A stretch of 64,000 bases of DNA from Apiospora phragmitis (lineage: Eukaryota > Ascomycota > Sordariomycetes > Amphisphaeriales > Apiosporaceae), in assembly GCA_038363925.1 (NCBI GenBank), contig JAQQWL010000002.1:62001-126000 (forward strand). The letters run 5' to 3'. The stretch's first letter is position 1, and every line of letters starts with the position of its first letter. Under the pieces are notes generated by a model. It had not been told where the DNA came from. It ran no database searches and saw only the letters and a program-made list of their open reading frames with translations. Of this stretch, positions 10,000 to 19,004 are shown piece after piece. The translations under genes were made by a program, and so were the position numbers.

Positions 10000-11498
10000 A
10001 TGGACTACGCTCGCTGCGCCGAGTTGCACAACAGAATCCTGGATATGGGAATCCGCAAGCAGCTAACCCTGGGTGATGGCCGCAACGACAGCCCGCACTC
10101 GATCAAAAGCCCTCCAGTGCTCCAGCACCCGAACTGGTTTCAGCACTGGGGGAAGCGGGCCGAGGCCGTGCGCCCGTATCTCTCGCCGAACCTGACGGCC
10201 TTCTTGGAACGGGCCGGGGCGATGGGCGACGGCCACTCCTTTTTCTACTACGTCAATGGCCTCGAGTCTCCCGACGTTATGTGGGCTCACCAAGTAGGCA
10301 TGGCGGAGGATCTGACCGATCCCTACCGTTACGTCACATTATATTCGACCAACCAATTCGCCTCTTATCCTGATGGTTTAGTGTAAGTCAATTACTGCAA
10401 GCATCAGAAACGGGATGGATAGGAACGTGGAACATTGCGCTTATAGAAAACCACCCATCGTTACAGATTCGATCAGAAGAAAACCCTGGCCATTATGCAG
10501 ATGTCCATCCATGACGGGTTTGTTACCCAGAATGGGCGACAGAAGTGGTATCCCCTCGAGGTCGTCCTGAGCCAATGGCTCGACATGATAGAGGTTGGGA
10601 AAGTGCAGGCCGTCGCCGAGGGCGTGAGAAGTAGATCGGAAAAACAGGGCCCGTGGACGCTAGTGGGATACAGCGAACGCCAGCTCGAAGAGACCTTGGA
10701 AGTCTGGGAACAACTCCTGAATGCCATTGAAGCTCGGATCCCGGACCATACTCCATCTAATGACTCTAGAACGCTCTTCGACGACGACGAGATCGACCTG
10801 GAGGCGGCAGGTGTGCTTCCCGGGTTCATGCCCGAGTTCCTCGCCAAGGCCCGCCGGCCTGCTTTCCACCACATCGCTCCGGGTCTGCAGATTCGCGACG
10901 CCGAGTCCGTTGCCTTTCAGCAGCCCTTCCGCTCCGTCCCGCTCGTCTGTCCACACAACCGTCCGGAATACCCGGGCAGCCCGAAGATCCAGTTCCCCAT
11001 CCTGCTCTTCGCCTCGTCCGAGGGACGCACCTACGACGCCCCTCCCAGCGAGAACTTTTACGAGGTGGACCCTGTGCCCCCTTCACGAAGCCTTGGAGCC
11101 AGATCCGTTCCTACCCGGCCGGCTTCTACTTCACCGAGACGGACCAGGGTGGGCACGCGTTTGAGGACGGCGTCAAGCTCGTGCTGCCGTTCGGAATCGG
11201 GGGTCGGGGCTGGGCGCGCACGGCGGACGGTGCCAAGTTTGGCGAGAACACCGGGCAAGTCAAGCATGCCGACGTCGAGGGACAGGACATGCACCATTCG
11301 CTCTTCCAGCTCGGGTACCAGCCATTCGTGGCGGCGCATGAGGTGCGCTTGGTGCAGGTGCTCCGGGTTTGGGTGAAGCTGGTCGAGAGCGGTGCCTGGA
11401 AGGTCGGGCCTGATGGGATTCTGGGCGGCATGGAGAAATGGCGGGATGCGGACACGTGGTGGCATTGGAAGAAATATGTCGTACCGATGAGTTGGTGA
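10000..11498 (+). CDS. Conserved-looking protein of unknown function
   Basis: Two exons (10000-10382 and 10467-11498) with a GTAAGT donor and TTACAG acceptor; about 471 aa. I do not recognise the family. The protein is hydrophilic, without signal peptide or membrane helix, rich in Trp, Tyr, Pro and His, with segments such as 'HPNWFQHWGKRAEAVRPYL', 'MWAHQVGMAEDLTDPYRYVTL' and a C-terminal 'YPAGFYFTETDQGGHAFED ... VLPFGIGGRGW'. Codon use is strongly biased to C/G at third positions, as in real genes here. The frame breaks once, in a run of five C at 11077-11081; one more base joins both halves into one reading frame to the stop at 11496-11498. I treat that as a homopolymer error. The long uniform frame across the break argues for a genuine gene. 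Confidence 0.65.
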
Positions 11499-11832
11499 AG
11501 ATGCAAAGCGAAGCTCATAGGTTTGGACTAATAATAGAGGTGCCATCTTCATACATCGATGTTTGTTGACACATGAACAATCTTCGAGGCTGTGAGTATG
11601 GGCCAGTTTGATTGTTTAAGTGGCATCCCTGGTGGAATACTATGGGATGCTATTGACCGTACAGGAAAGAAGGTATAAGCATTGCCAGTAAGTTGGTTCA
11701 GCAAAGAAGTTGATTCCATCATCCTATTTCACCGTGATATGCCTATCTACTAAATAACACCAACGATTGGTGGGAGCTGAGGAACGCGTGCCCATTGTGG
11801 CGAGAATGCCCGAAAGCATGGGGGCAAGGTGG

Positions 11833-11957
11833 CACTTTTAGGGATTCGAACCCATGGCATCCAAACCAATACAGAGAGAGGGAGGGAGAGACAGTGTGAG
11901 AGAAGGGATGGGGGTGGTACTTTTAGGGATTCGAACCCATGTATTCCAAACCAATAT
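11833..11957. repeat. Pair of 38-bp direct repeats carrying a Pol III B-box-like core
   Basis: Two near-identical copies (about 11834-11871 and 11920-11957), both with 'gattcgaaccc', separated by about 50 bases of purine-rich sequence. On the minus strand each core reads GGGTTCGAATCCC, matching the tRNA T-arm/B-box consensus. A weaker third copy (gattcgaatcc) lies near 12622. There is no tRNA cloverleaf around any of them. They may be SINE-like or tRNA-derived scraps. Confidence 0.5.
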
Positions 11958-11966
11958 GAAGGGGGC

Positions 11967-12338
11967 TTAGAGGTTCGAGAAGGAGGAGTTCGATCGGTAC
12001 AGCTTAAACCGAGCGAGTCGGTGCTCGAAAGTAACCTCACCGGCGGCTTCGATCCGTGCATCCAAGTGTACCTCACGGGCCTCCAGCCTAGCCTCGCGCT
12101 CATCCATTCTTGCCTCGCCGGCGTCCATGCTGGCAATGGCGGCGGCATCGTTGGCTCTGGCGACTGCTATCATGCCATCGACCTCGGTCCGGGACACGAC
12201 GTCGTTCCGGTCGACGCGGGAGCCCTCAAGGGCGGCAACCCTTGTCGTCAAGGCCACGTGGAGCTCGGCATCGACGGCCTGGTCGGTCTGGAGCCTGGAG
12301 ATCTCGGGCTGGCGCTGCTGGTTTATGCGGTGAGCCAT
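11967..12338 (-). CDS. Short predicted coiled-coil protein, possibly transposon-derived
   Basis: 123-aa open frame. Residues about 10-105 are Ala/Glu/Arg/Asp-rich with a heptad-like run ('EARMDEREARLEAREVHLDARIEAAGE'-type repeat), which predicts a coiled coil; no other domain. It starts just 5' of a T-rich stretch on its strand and ends inside the B-box repeat region, in a gene-poor zone with other repeat scraps. It could be part of a retroelement gag or a spurious ORF. Confidence 0.3.
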   Translation of the reverse strand: MAHRINQQRQPEISRLQTDQAVDAELHVALTTRVAALEGSRVDRNDVVSRTEVDGMIAVARANDAAAIASMDAGEARMDEREARLEAREVHLDARIEAAGEVTFEHRLARFKLYRSNSSFSNL

Positions 12339-12669
12339 TTAAAAAAAACTTAAAGATAACGAATTTCATTGTCTCAAAAACGGGTTTCAACTAGCAAAGA
12401 AGTCAGTTCATTCCCAGTAGAATAATCAAGAATCATCAGTTCAGTTATGGCGGTATCACCTGCGGAAGAACAAGTATAGGACAGCATTGCTTACTCGTCT
12501 CACTTTCTGCCTCTGGGAAGCCCAGCATTTCCAGTTCTGGTGATTCTGGCGGCGGGCCAGGGCCATGCGATGGCCACTCGGACCAAATCGCCACTTCTTC
12601 GAAGGGCACGGGGCCCGGGACGAGATTCGAATCCATTGATGATGATGGCGACTACCCAGAGGAGATGGG

Positions 12670-13191
12670 CTACTTCCAGATGTCTTCGAGGACATCTGGG
12701 GTGGGCAAGTCCCCGGCGCAAAGCCCAAAGGCGACAACGCAGCCAGTGCTCTGCTCCTTGGTCTGGAAGAGGATCACATGGAAGTAAGGGAAGGACTTGC
12801 GGCAATGCTTGCAGCCGTATGAGCGCTGGCAGCGCTTTCTTTGCCTCTCGAGACCAGCCACCCTCTGCAATGCGGGGTATACAGGCCACACATACATGGT
12901 GAAAGGAAGAAATGTGGTGCACGAGCTGCATGCGTCATTCCATTGGAAGAGCGGTAGTACGTGTTGCAGGGGCAGACGGCGTTGATCACATCCCATGGCC
13001 GAGGGAGGGCTGCTTGACCGGCAACTGAACCACGGGGCCAGCGGGGAAGGGTTGGGTTGGGACATCGTGGGAGGACCAGTATACGCAAGGCGTACTGTCG
13101 AGCAAGGCGGTGCGAGGTGTATGGTGTGGGTTGTGCCTCGGCTGCTGGTGTAGTGACATTGGCATCGACGAGGGGTGCTCGTACGGGTCAA
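12670..13191 (-). CDS. Low-confidence ORF with a Cys/His-rich C-terminal part
   Basis: 173-codon open frame without recognised domain. The C-terminal half has 'CQRSYGCKHCRKSFPYFHVIL', a Cys-x4-Cys-x2-Cys arrangement that could be half of a zinc ribbon, and ends 'DVLEDIWK'. Overlapping frames on the same strand are equally long (12500-12931, 12774-13088), so one or more frame breaks may hide a longer gene. Function not assigned. Confidence 0.2.
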   Translation of the reverse strand: MTRTSTPRRCQCHYTSSRGTTHTIHLAPPCSTVRLAYTGPPTMSQPNPSPLAPWFSCRSSSPPSAMGCDQRRLPLQHVLPLFQWNDACSSCTTFLPFTMYVWPVYPALQRVAGLERQRKRCQRSYGCKHCRKSFPYFHVILFQTKEQSTGCVVAFGLCAGDLPTPDVLEDIWK

Positions 13192-14616
13192 CGCAGGCCG
13201 GTGGATGCGGCACGTTCAGGGTGGCGTGCCTGGATGGACGGCCAACTATCTCATTGGCTCCTGTCCCGTTCGATCGATAGTGAAGGTAAGGTCGGATTTT
13301 CGGTCTGAGCCCGACACATCGAGGACTCTCTGAAGAGGCATTCGGCCGACGCTGGGAGTGATTACAGCGCTGAGAGCTAAGGTGAGCAGTATGTCAAAAG
13401 AGGAAGCAGAATGTATGTTGTGGACGAACGTAGACCGGGATGCAAAAAGTAGAGATGGTCAGGGAGATGACGTAAAAGAAACGAGGCTGGTGCCTGGAAA
13501 AGAACGGAAGGAAAGAAGCAGGCAGCCATCCCCGTTGAACGAAGTCTGCATGCCTCGACCACAATTGGCCCGGCAATAGCAAGCAACCGTGTGAGATGGT
13601 GGAAGTTCACTAGTCACTCGAGAAGTAGGTAGAGGAAATGGCGGAACTGGCGAAGACGGGTGGCGGCAAGAAGAGAAGGGCTTATTTCACGCAGACTTCG
13701 GAGTCATGGACAATGATGTACCTGGGTTGGTGTGGCAGGAATTGCGTCAGCAAGAATTTCTCCTCCTTGTGGGACAGTGGTTATTCCAGCGGCTACTGGG
13801 CGAGATCTTGGTATAATCATGGATTGGCAGTTGTCATTGTCGGAATAAGTAGAGTAAGTGCTTGACCTACTTTGGGCATGACACTGGACTAACACTTGTC
13901 GAGTTCTGGGTGTCAGGCATCATATGCTACTTAATCCAGCGCCATCAGCATAGGGGCGACTTCTTTCAATGGGATTGGGACAATTGTGTGGATTATTAGA
14001 CTTGCACTGCCAACACACCACCTGCGGAACTAGAATCTCGTACAATTGAATACCAGGCCGATGTGCTATGGCATCTTCTCCTGCGCTTGTAGGATATTAT
14101 CACAGTACCGGAAGGGCCGCCCTGGTCCTAGGCCTCGCTTTCCTCGGATACGATATCTAGAAGATGCTCGTCGAAATATGGGACCAATCTCCGGCCGTCT
14201 ACCTTTGGGTCAACAAGCCTGCTAAGCAGGTCCAGGTCCAAGGCCCCGAAGATCCGGAATACGCCAATCCGGTTCCAGTGATCATTAAGGCAATAACACC
14301 ATCAACTTGGGTGCCTCCACGATTCAACAACTGACAAACGCCCAGGGTGGGAATCCGGAGGGGAGAAAAGGAGTGGGAAGTGAGCATTGAGTTAAGGAAA
14401 GTAGGCGGGAAGGAACCTGCATGATGAATTTTCGGCCCTGAAGATGGGCACCACCTGAGATGACTGACTGCATCAGGAAAATCCTAACCTAAACGCCAGA
14501 AAGAAAATCAGACAGACAGGACCAGTGTCGACCACTCAAAGGGTCAAAAGAAGCGAAAACTAGAAGAAACCTAACCGATCGACAATACAAAACCAACCCA
14601 CTCAGGGCTCAGAATC

Positions 14617-14875
14617 CTAGTTCTCATCCTCATCAGAACTCGAGCTGTCCTCATCATCATCGATCTCGATCTGCTCAGGAACAGAGCCCAGGCACAAGCC
14701 AACCAATTCACGGAGGTCATACGACGACTAGACGTCATCAAATGCACTCGCCACCGAGAGGAGAATAGGAGTCGACTCTCTGGGCAGGGTCTTTGGGTGG
14801 TTGGTTCCTAGGTCAGCAATTCGTCCAGGATATCTGGCCAACCGGAAGGACCTCGGGAGATGCCCGCAACGGACT
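14617..14875 (-). pseudogene. Decayed ORF with acidic Asp/Glu/Ser tail
   Basis: The minus strand reads open for about 86 codons apart from one TAG in the middle (the codon after 'SAFDDV'), and ends with 'EIDDDEDSSSSDEDEN' and a stop. Acidic Ser tails of this kind close several transposase and chromatin proteins, but the preceding residues are not diagnostic. Low confidence; it may be chance. Confidence 0.2.
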
Positions 14876-17071
14876 TATCCATCAGCACCCATCAGCAGCC
14901 GGTGGCCATCTTCCGAGTTGGAGGCGGACCGTGCCTGCGCGGGGTTCAGCCCGCTCCTGCCGGACACGCCGGTGCGGAGGAAACCACGCCGAGAGAATCA
15001 CGGAGAAAAGGATTCATGTGTATCCTTTCGTAGAGTGGCGTGTAAAATGAAAGAAGGGCGGTGGATTCATTTCTCGGTGAATCAAGACCAAATATCCACG
15101 ACTGGTCCAGCCGGTTACACAGGGCTGTGGGTGGTGGCTAGGCACAAACAAGTCTAATCGGCCACTTGTAGAATCGTACGTTATTAAGGATATTAAATCA
15201 TCTGGATAACTCCGACACAGTTTACTTGCCGTGTCAGCTATCCCCACGGCCCAATTTGGTCTATGGAGTACCGGTTACATGCGTCCCTGTTGGGTCGAAA
15301 GACGAGCCATTCCAGCACGTTATGGCAGCTGTGTACCCAGACCGCGTTCATGACGACTCATTCAATGCACCGCTGCTAATTTCGGATACGCAGTTCCATC
15401 TTAGACTAGGCGCAAGAAAAACAACGTGCTTCGGTGTCGAGATCCGTATCATCGCTATTAATAAGGATGACGAAACAGTGACAGCCAGCCCATGTGTACC
15501 ACGGCAACGCCCACGGACCGAGCTAGCTCTGAGGTAATCAGCAGCAGTGAGGTTGGCTACCTCGTCTCTCCTTCGCCATGTTCTCCGATAAGCATCTTAC
15601 TGTGGTGTTGTGTCGGTGGTGGCTTGGTCGCAGTAATCAAACATTGAAGCTTAGAAGGGTGGCTTGGACAGTACGCCAATTTGTAAACCAGAGATAATCA
15701 CATGCTTCCTGTTCTCTGTTTCCTGTTATCTATCTTCAAGCCAGACACCTTCAGTCTAAAATTGTCATCTTCATTTGCAGAGCCCAATGAGAACGAAATA
15801 ACTAGTACGGGTAGTAACGTCGAACGAATACTTGTTGGAGGCACGCCAGCATTGGTTCTGTACCTCCACCTTTAGTAAGCCTTCGGTTCGCATTATGGGC
15901 ATATGGGTGCATGCTATGCAGGAGGTGACGGCCCGGAAGCCAAGACGTCAGATAGTCCGTCACTAGCCACTGGCTGGCGCCGGGTCCAGCGCAGCAGACT
16001 AGCCAGCTAGCCAACTAGCACACATCTCAGCCCAACAATCGTCAGCGTAGGCCCTGTCAGGTAGTAAGTAGCATAACGTCTTTTCCCCCTAATTGATCAA
16101 GGCCTAGTAAATCTTATCTCCCACAGCTTGGATGGCCCTTGTGCTGATCCACGTGTTTCAACCCAGGAACGGCGCCAGGGGGGGCTAAGGCGACTCCGAT
16201 CACAGCAAACATGACGGCACGCTCGGGGAGTCGTTGGGCATATATTGCTGGGAATCTCCTCCCCGTTGGACTGGATTGTTTCTCTGTCTTCCACCTACGC
16301 AAGTTAGCCAGTGTCTGTCTTATACCATTCTCTTCTTTACATATTCGCTCCTCACTCCCGAGCCTGGGAACTCACGCTCCTTTTTCTTTGACCACACTCT
16401 CTCGTTCACGGTCCCGGCCACGCGAGCTAGCATCGTCTGCTTCTCGTTCCTCCTTCATTTGCTTCAACTTGACCAACCTGGGAGCATTTATCATTTCGAG
16501 CCGGACAACGTCAGAGCCAGTCACAAATAGCAAAAAGACACAACACCGCTTCTCAATTGCACACTTCTCTTGCACGATCTGATCATATTCATCATATCGC
16601 ACAGCAAGCCTGTGGTTTCGTCGTCGAGCACTCACCAGAAACCGCCGTCCATCACCTCCCGAACCGAAAGGAGGCAAGGGGTAGAAAGGTGTAAAGAAAC
16701 CACAACACAAACCCAAAAGATTCATCAACATGCCGCGCACTCTCCCTTACCGTCTGCTGTCTCAACCGCAGCCCATGACGCCCCTCAAAGGCCCCAACCC
16801 ACTGGGGAGTCATCCACTGGCGCCCCCGACGCAGCAGACATCGCCTCGACGGGCCCGATCGCCACTGCCGCAGATTCGGGTGACGCCGCCGCAGCCTACA
16901 CCCCACTCGAGGATGTAAATGTGCTGCTGCTGCGGAATACGTATCAGAGTGACAGAAGAAATTCAATCACCACTTGGTATTTTAGAGACAGGCAATTGTG
17001 GGAATGCAGGACGTTCAGGGAGTGATGGTCTTGGCTGCTTCGATGGCTTCACTCGGTGCAAATTGAAATCT

Positions 17072-17097
17072 GCAGGCAGGCAGGCAGGCAGGCAGGC
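17072..17097. repeat. (GCAG)n microsatellite
   Basis: About six and a half copies of the tetranucleotide GCAG in non-coding sequence upstream of the gene at 17504. Confidence 0.85.
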
Positions 17098-17503
17098 AAA
17101 TAAATGCCTCGAGTTTATCCAAGAGGGCCAAAAACCCATGGGATTAGACCCACCGCCCAGATAGCGCTCGTCGTAAATAGCAAACTTCGTTGGTGTGATT
17201 ACCGAGGAAATGCAAAATGATTCAACTATCAAGCAGAGTCACCGCGTTCGCAAACAACAAAGTCATCTGGCACCACGGCGAAGGAAGTAGCACGTCAGGG
17301 GCAGAAACTTCTATTCCAGGCACCCTTGCTTGACCTTCAGGTCCGAAACTTGAAATAAAGCTACATGTAAAGAAAGTAGCCAACACACATACTCCTTTTC
17401 TCAAGTCCGGAACTCCCGACTCTCCAAGAGGAAAACTTCCAAGGAGTGAGAGCAAATCGATCTCTTTCCTTTCAGTGGCAGCCCATACAGAAGCCTCAAC
17501 GCC

Positions 17504-18211
17504 ATGTCCGCCAACGAGCACTCTCACCCTCATCTCCACCCCTACGGCCCCGCCCGCATCCTAGCCTACATCTGCCGCCCCAAGCCTCCCCCGTCACCCC
17601 CTTCTACCCCGTCGGCGTCTTTATCCTCCGCCTCCTCCATCTACAGCAGCCCATCATCATCATCCGACCTCTACCCCGAACTCGAAATCCTCGACCACCC
17701 TCTTCCTGCACATCTCCCCTTCCTCCCAGCCACCAACAACCCCATCCACGCCCTCGAGCGCGCCGTCTCCGCGGCCGTGTCCCGCCACCGCTACTGCTAC
17801 TACGACGACTACCCCAACCTGCGCAGTTTCCCCAGCAGCGCCAGCCCCGACGCCGCCGCCCTGGCATCGACAGAGGTCCGCGCCAGCGACATCCGGCTCA
17901 GCCTGCGCAGCGGCATCGCGCCGGAGGAGCCGCCGAGGCCGACAGTTTTCGGGAGCCTGCGTCTCTACACGTCGTGGATGCGGCCGTTAAGCGCGATGGG
18001 CAAGGACGAGTTCCGCGGCGTGCTGCGGTGCATCTCGCGGCACCGAGAGGTCGCTGAGATCGTCGTGCTGTTGCGGCCGGCTGTTGCCCGCGACGACGAC
18101 CTACAGGAATCAATGAGCATCCCCTCATATACGTCGTCAGACACTGCAAGTCTTGGAGAGAATGACGATGACGTCGAAAGCCCCTGTTCCCAGTCAAATC
18201 ACCTGGAGTAG
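17504..18211 (+). CDS. Unknown Pro/Ser-rich protein
   Basis: 235 aa, single exon, unbroken, with clear fungal codon bias (C or G in most third positions). Residues 1-75 are His/Pro/Ser-rich low complexity. Residues 85-190 are more regular, with 'HALERAVSAAVSRHRYCYYDDYPNL', 'ASDIRLSLRSGIAPEE', 'SLRLYTSWMRPLSAMGKDEFRGVLRCISRHREVAEIVVLLRP', predicted mostly helical. The tail is acidic and Ser-rich. No signal peptide or membrane helix. I do not recognise a family; the regular central part suggests a folded domain conserved among related fungi, which a search could test. The start is the first ATG in the frame, just after a 5' leader. Confidence 0.6.
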   Translation: MSANEHSHPHLHPYGPARILAYICRPKPPPSPPSTPSASLSSASSIYSSPSSSSDLYPELEILDHPLPAHLPFLPATNNPIHALERAVSAAVSRHRYCYYDDYPNLRSFPSSASPDAAALASTEVRASDIRLSLRSGIAPEEPPRPTVFGSLRLYTSWMRPLSAMGKDEFRGVLRCISRHREVAEIVVLLRPAVARDDDLQESMSIPSYTSSDTASLGENDDDVESPCSQSNHLE

Positions 18212-19004
18212 TAGCACATGATAACCAAACAAGACACATCATAGAAACATTTTTGAATACGTAGAAAGGGTATGCACAACGATATATCCATAAAAGTCCC
18301 AAAATCCAGATAAATACCTGGCCTATGTAAAAAAATCAGCCCTTCGTCTCGTCGCCACATCCCCACGCGCCAAATGCGTTTTTCGCTTGCCTCGCAATTT
18401 TTCGTTCGGGGGTCAACTCCTGTGCTCTCTCCCCCTCTCATCTTCTCTCTTTCTCTCTCGCGAACGATGCAGAAAAAACAACGGCGTAGCACACGGGGTA
18501 GTAGTAGTAGTAAGTAGCAGTAGGACGATGATGAGAAAATACCCGGAATGAGGAACACCAGTGCGCCAAACCAACCCCCCGTCTTGATATATCGTACACA
18601 GGGCGATCGAGAGCTGCGCTCTTCTTCTTTCCAGGAGAAGAGGCTCCCCGATATCGCCAAGTATTAACGGAACCTTCGTGGCGCGTCCTCTCATTCACAA
18701 GATCAGGAACATTGCTTGAGATGGATGTATGACAAAAAAGAGGCGCAAGATGACCAACGCAAGTTGAAATGATGAACAGCGCCGGTCCAACGCTCGATCC
18801 AAGAGCAATCATCGAACAATGCAAGCAATTCCAAACCACCCCAGCGGTGAAGAGAAAACTCCGTGATGCAATGAGAAGCGCAAAAGCGAAAGGTCCCAAG
18901 GTCATTTTCCGTCATCACAGTCTCCCCAGTAAGTGGGGGCCATGATCATGTCGCCGCCGCTAGGCTTCGTCCGCTACGAGTTCAACCTGCTTCGATGGCC
19001 ATTT
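18212..19004. other. Intergenic, convergent gene ends
   Basis: About 0.8 kb between the stop at 18211 and the ptaB stop at 19005. Minus-strand ORFs of 130-155 codons overlap each other in different frames without domains. A CTCTCT tract at 18425-18460 and a GTAGTAGTAGTAAGTAG stretch near 18500 are low complexity. Confidence 0.45.

Larger units (their letters stand above)
13214..17503. other. Gene-poor region with decayed ORF fragments
   Basis: About 4.3 kb. It contains short open frames only: 14164-14331 plus strand (56 codons including the stop), 14617-14875 minus strand (acidic-tail fragment, listed separately), 15226-15537 plus strand (103 aa) and 16570-17025 plus strand (151 aa, Ala/Pro/Ser-rich). 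None has a recognised domain. The ATG at 16730 in a second frame begins MPRTLP, but the frame closes after 62 codons. 16250-17500 probably includes the long 5' leader of the gene at 17504. Confidence 0.4.

Noticed and set aside
11840..11860. Possible tRNA gene on the minus strand
   Set aside because: Only the T-arm-like core is present; no matching acceptor, D or anticodon arms within 90 bases.
16570..17025. Ala/Pro/Ser-rich ORF and the MPRTLP start at 16730
   Set aside because: Two overlapping frames, neither with domain or consistent bias; likely leader sequence of the gene at 17504. A frame-broken gene cannot be excluded.
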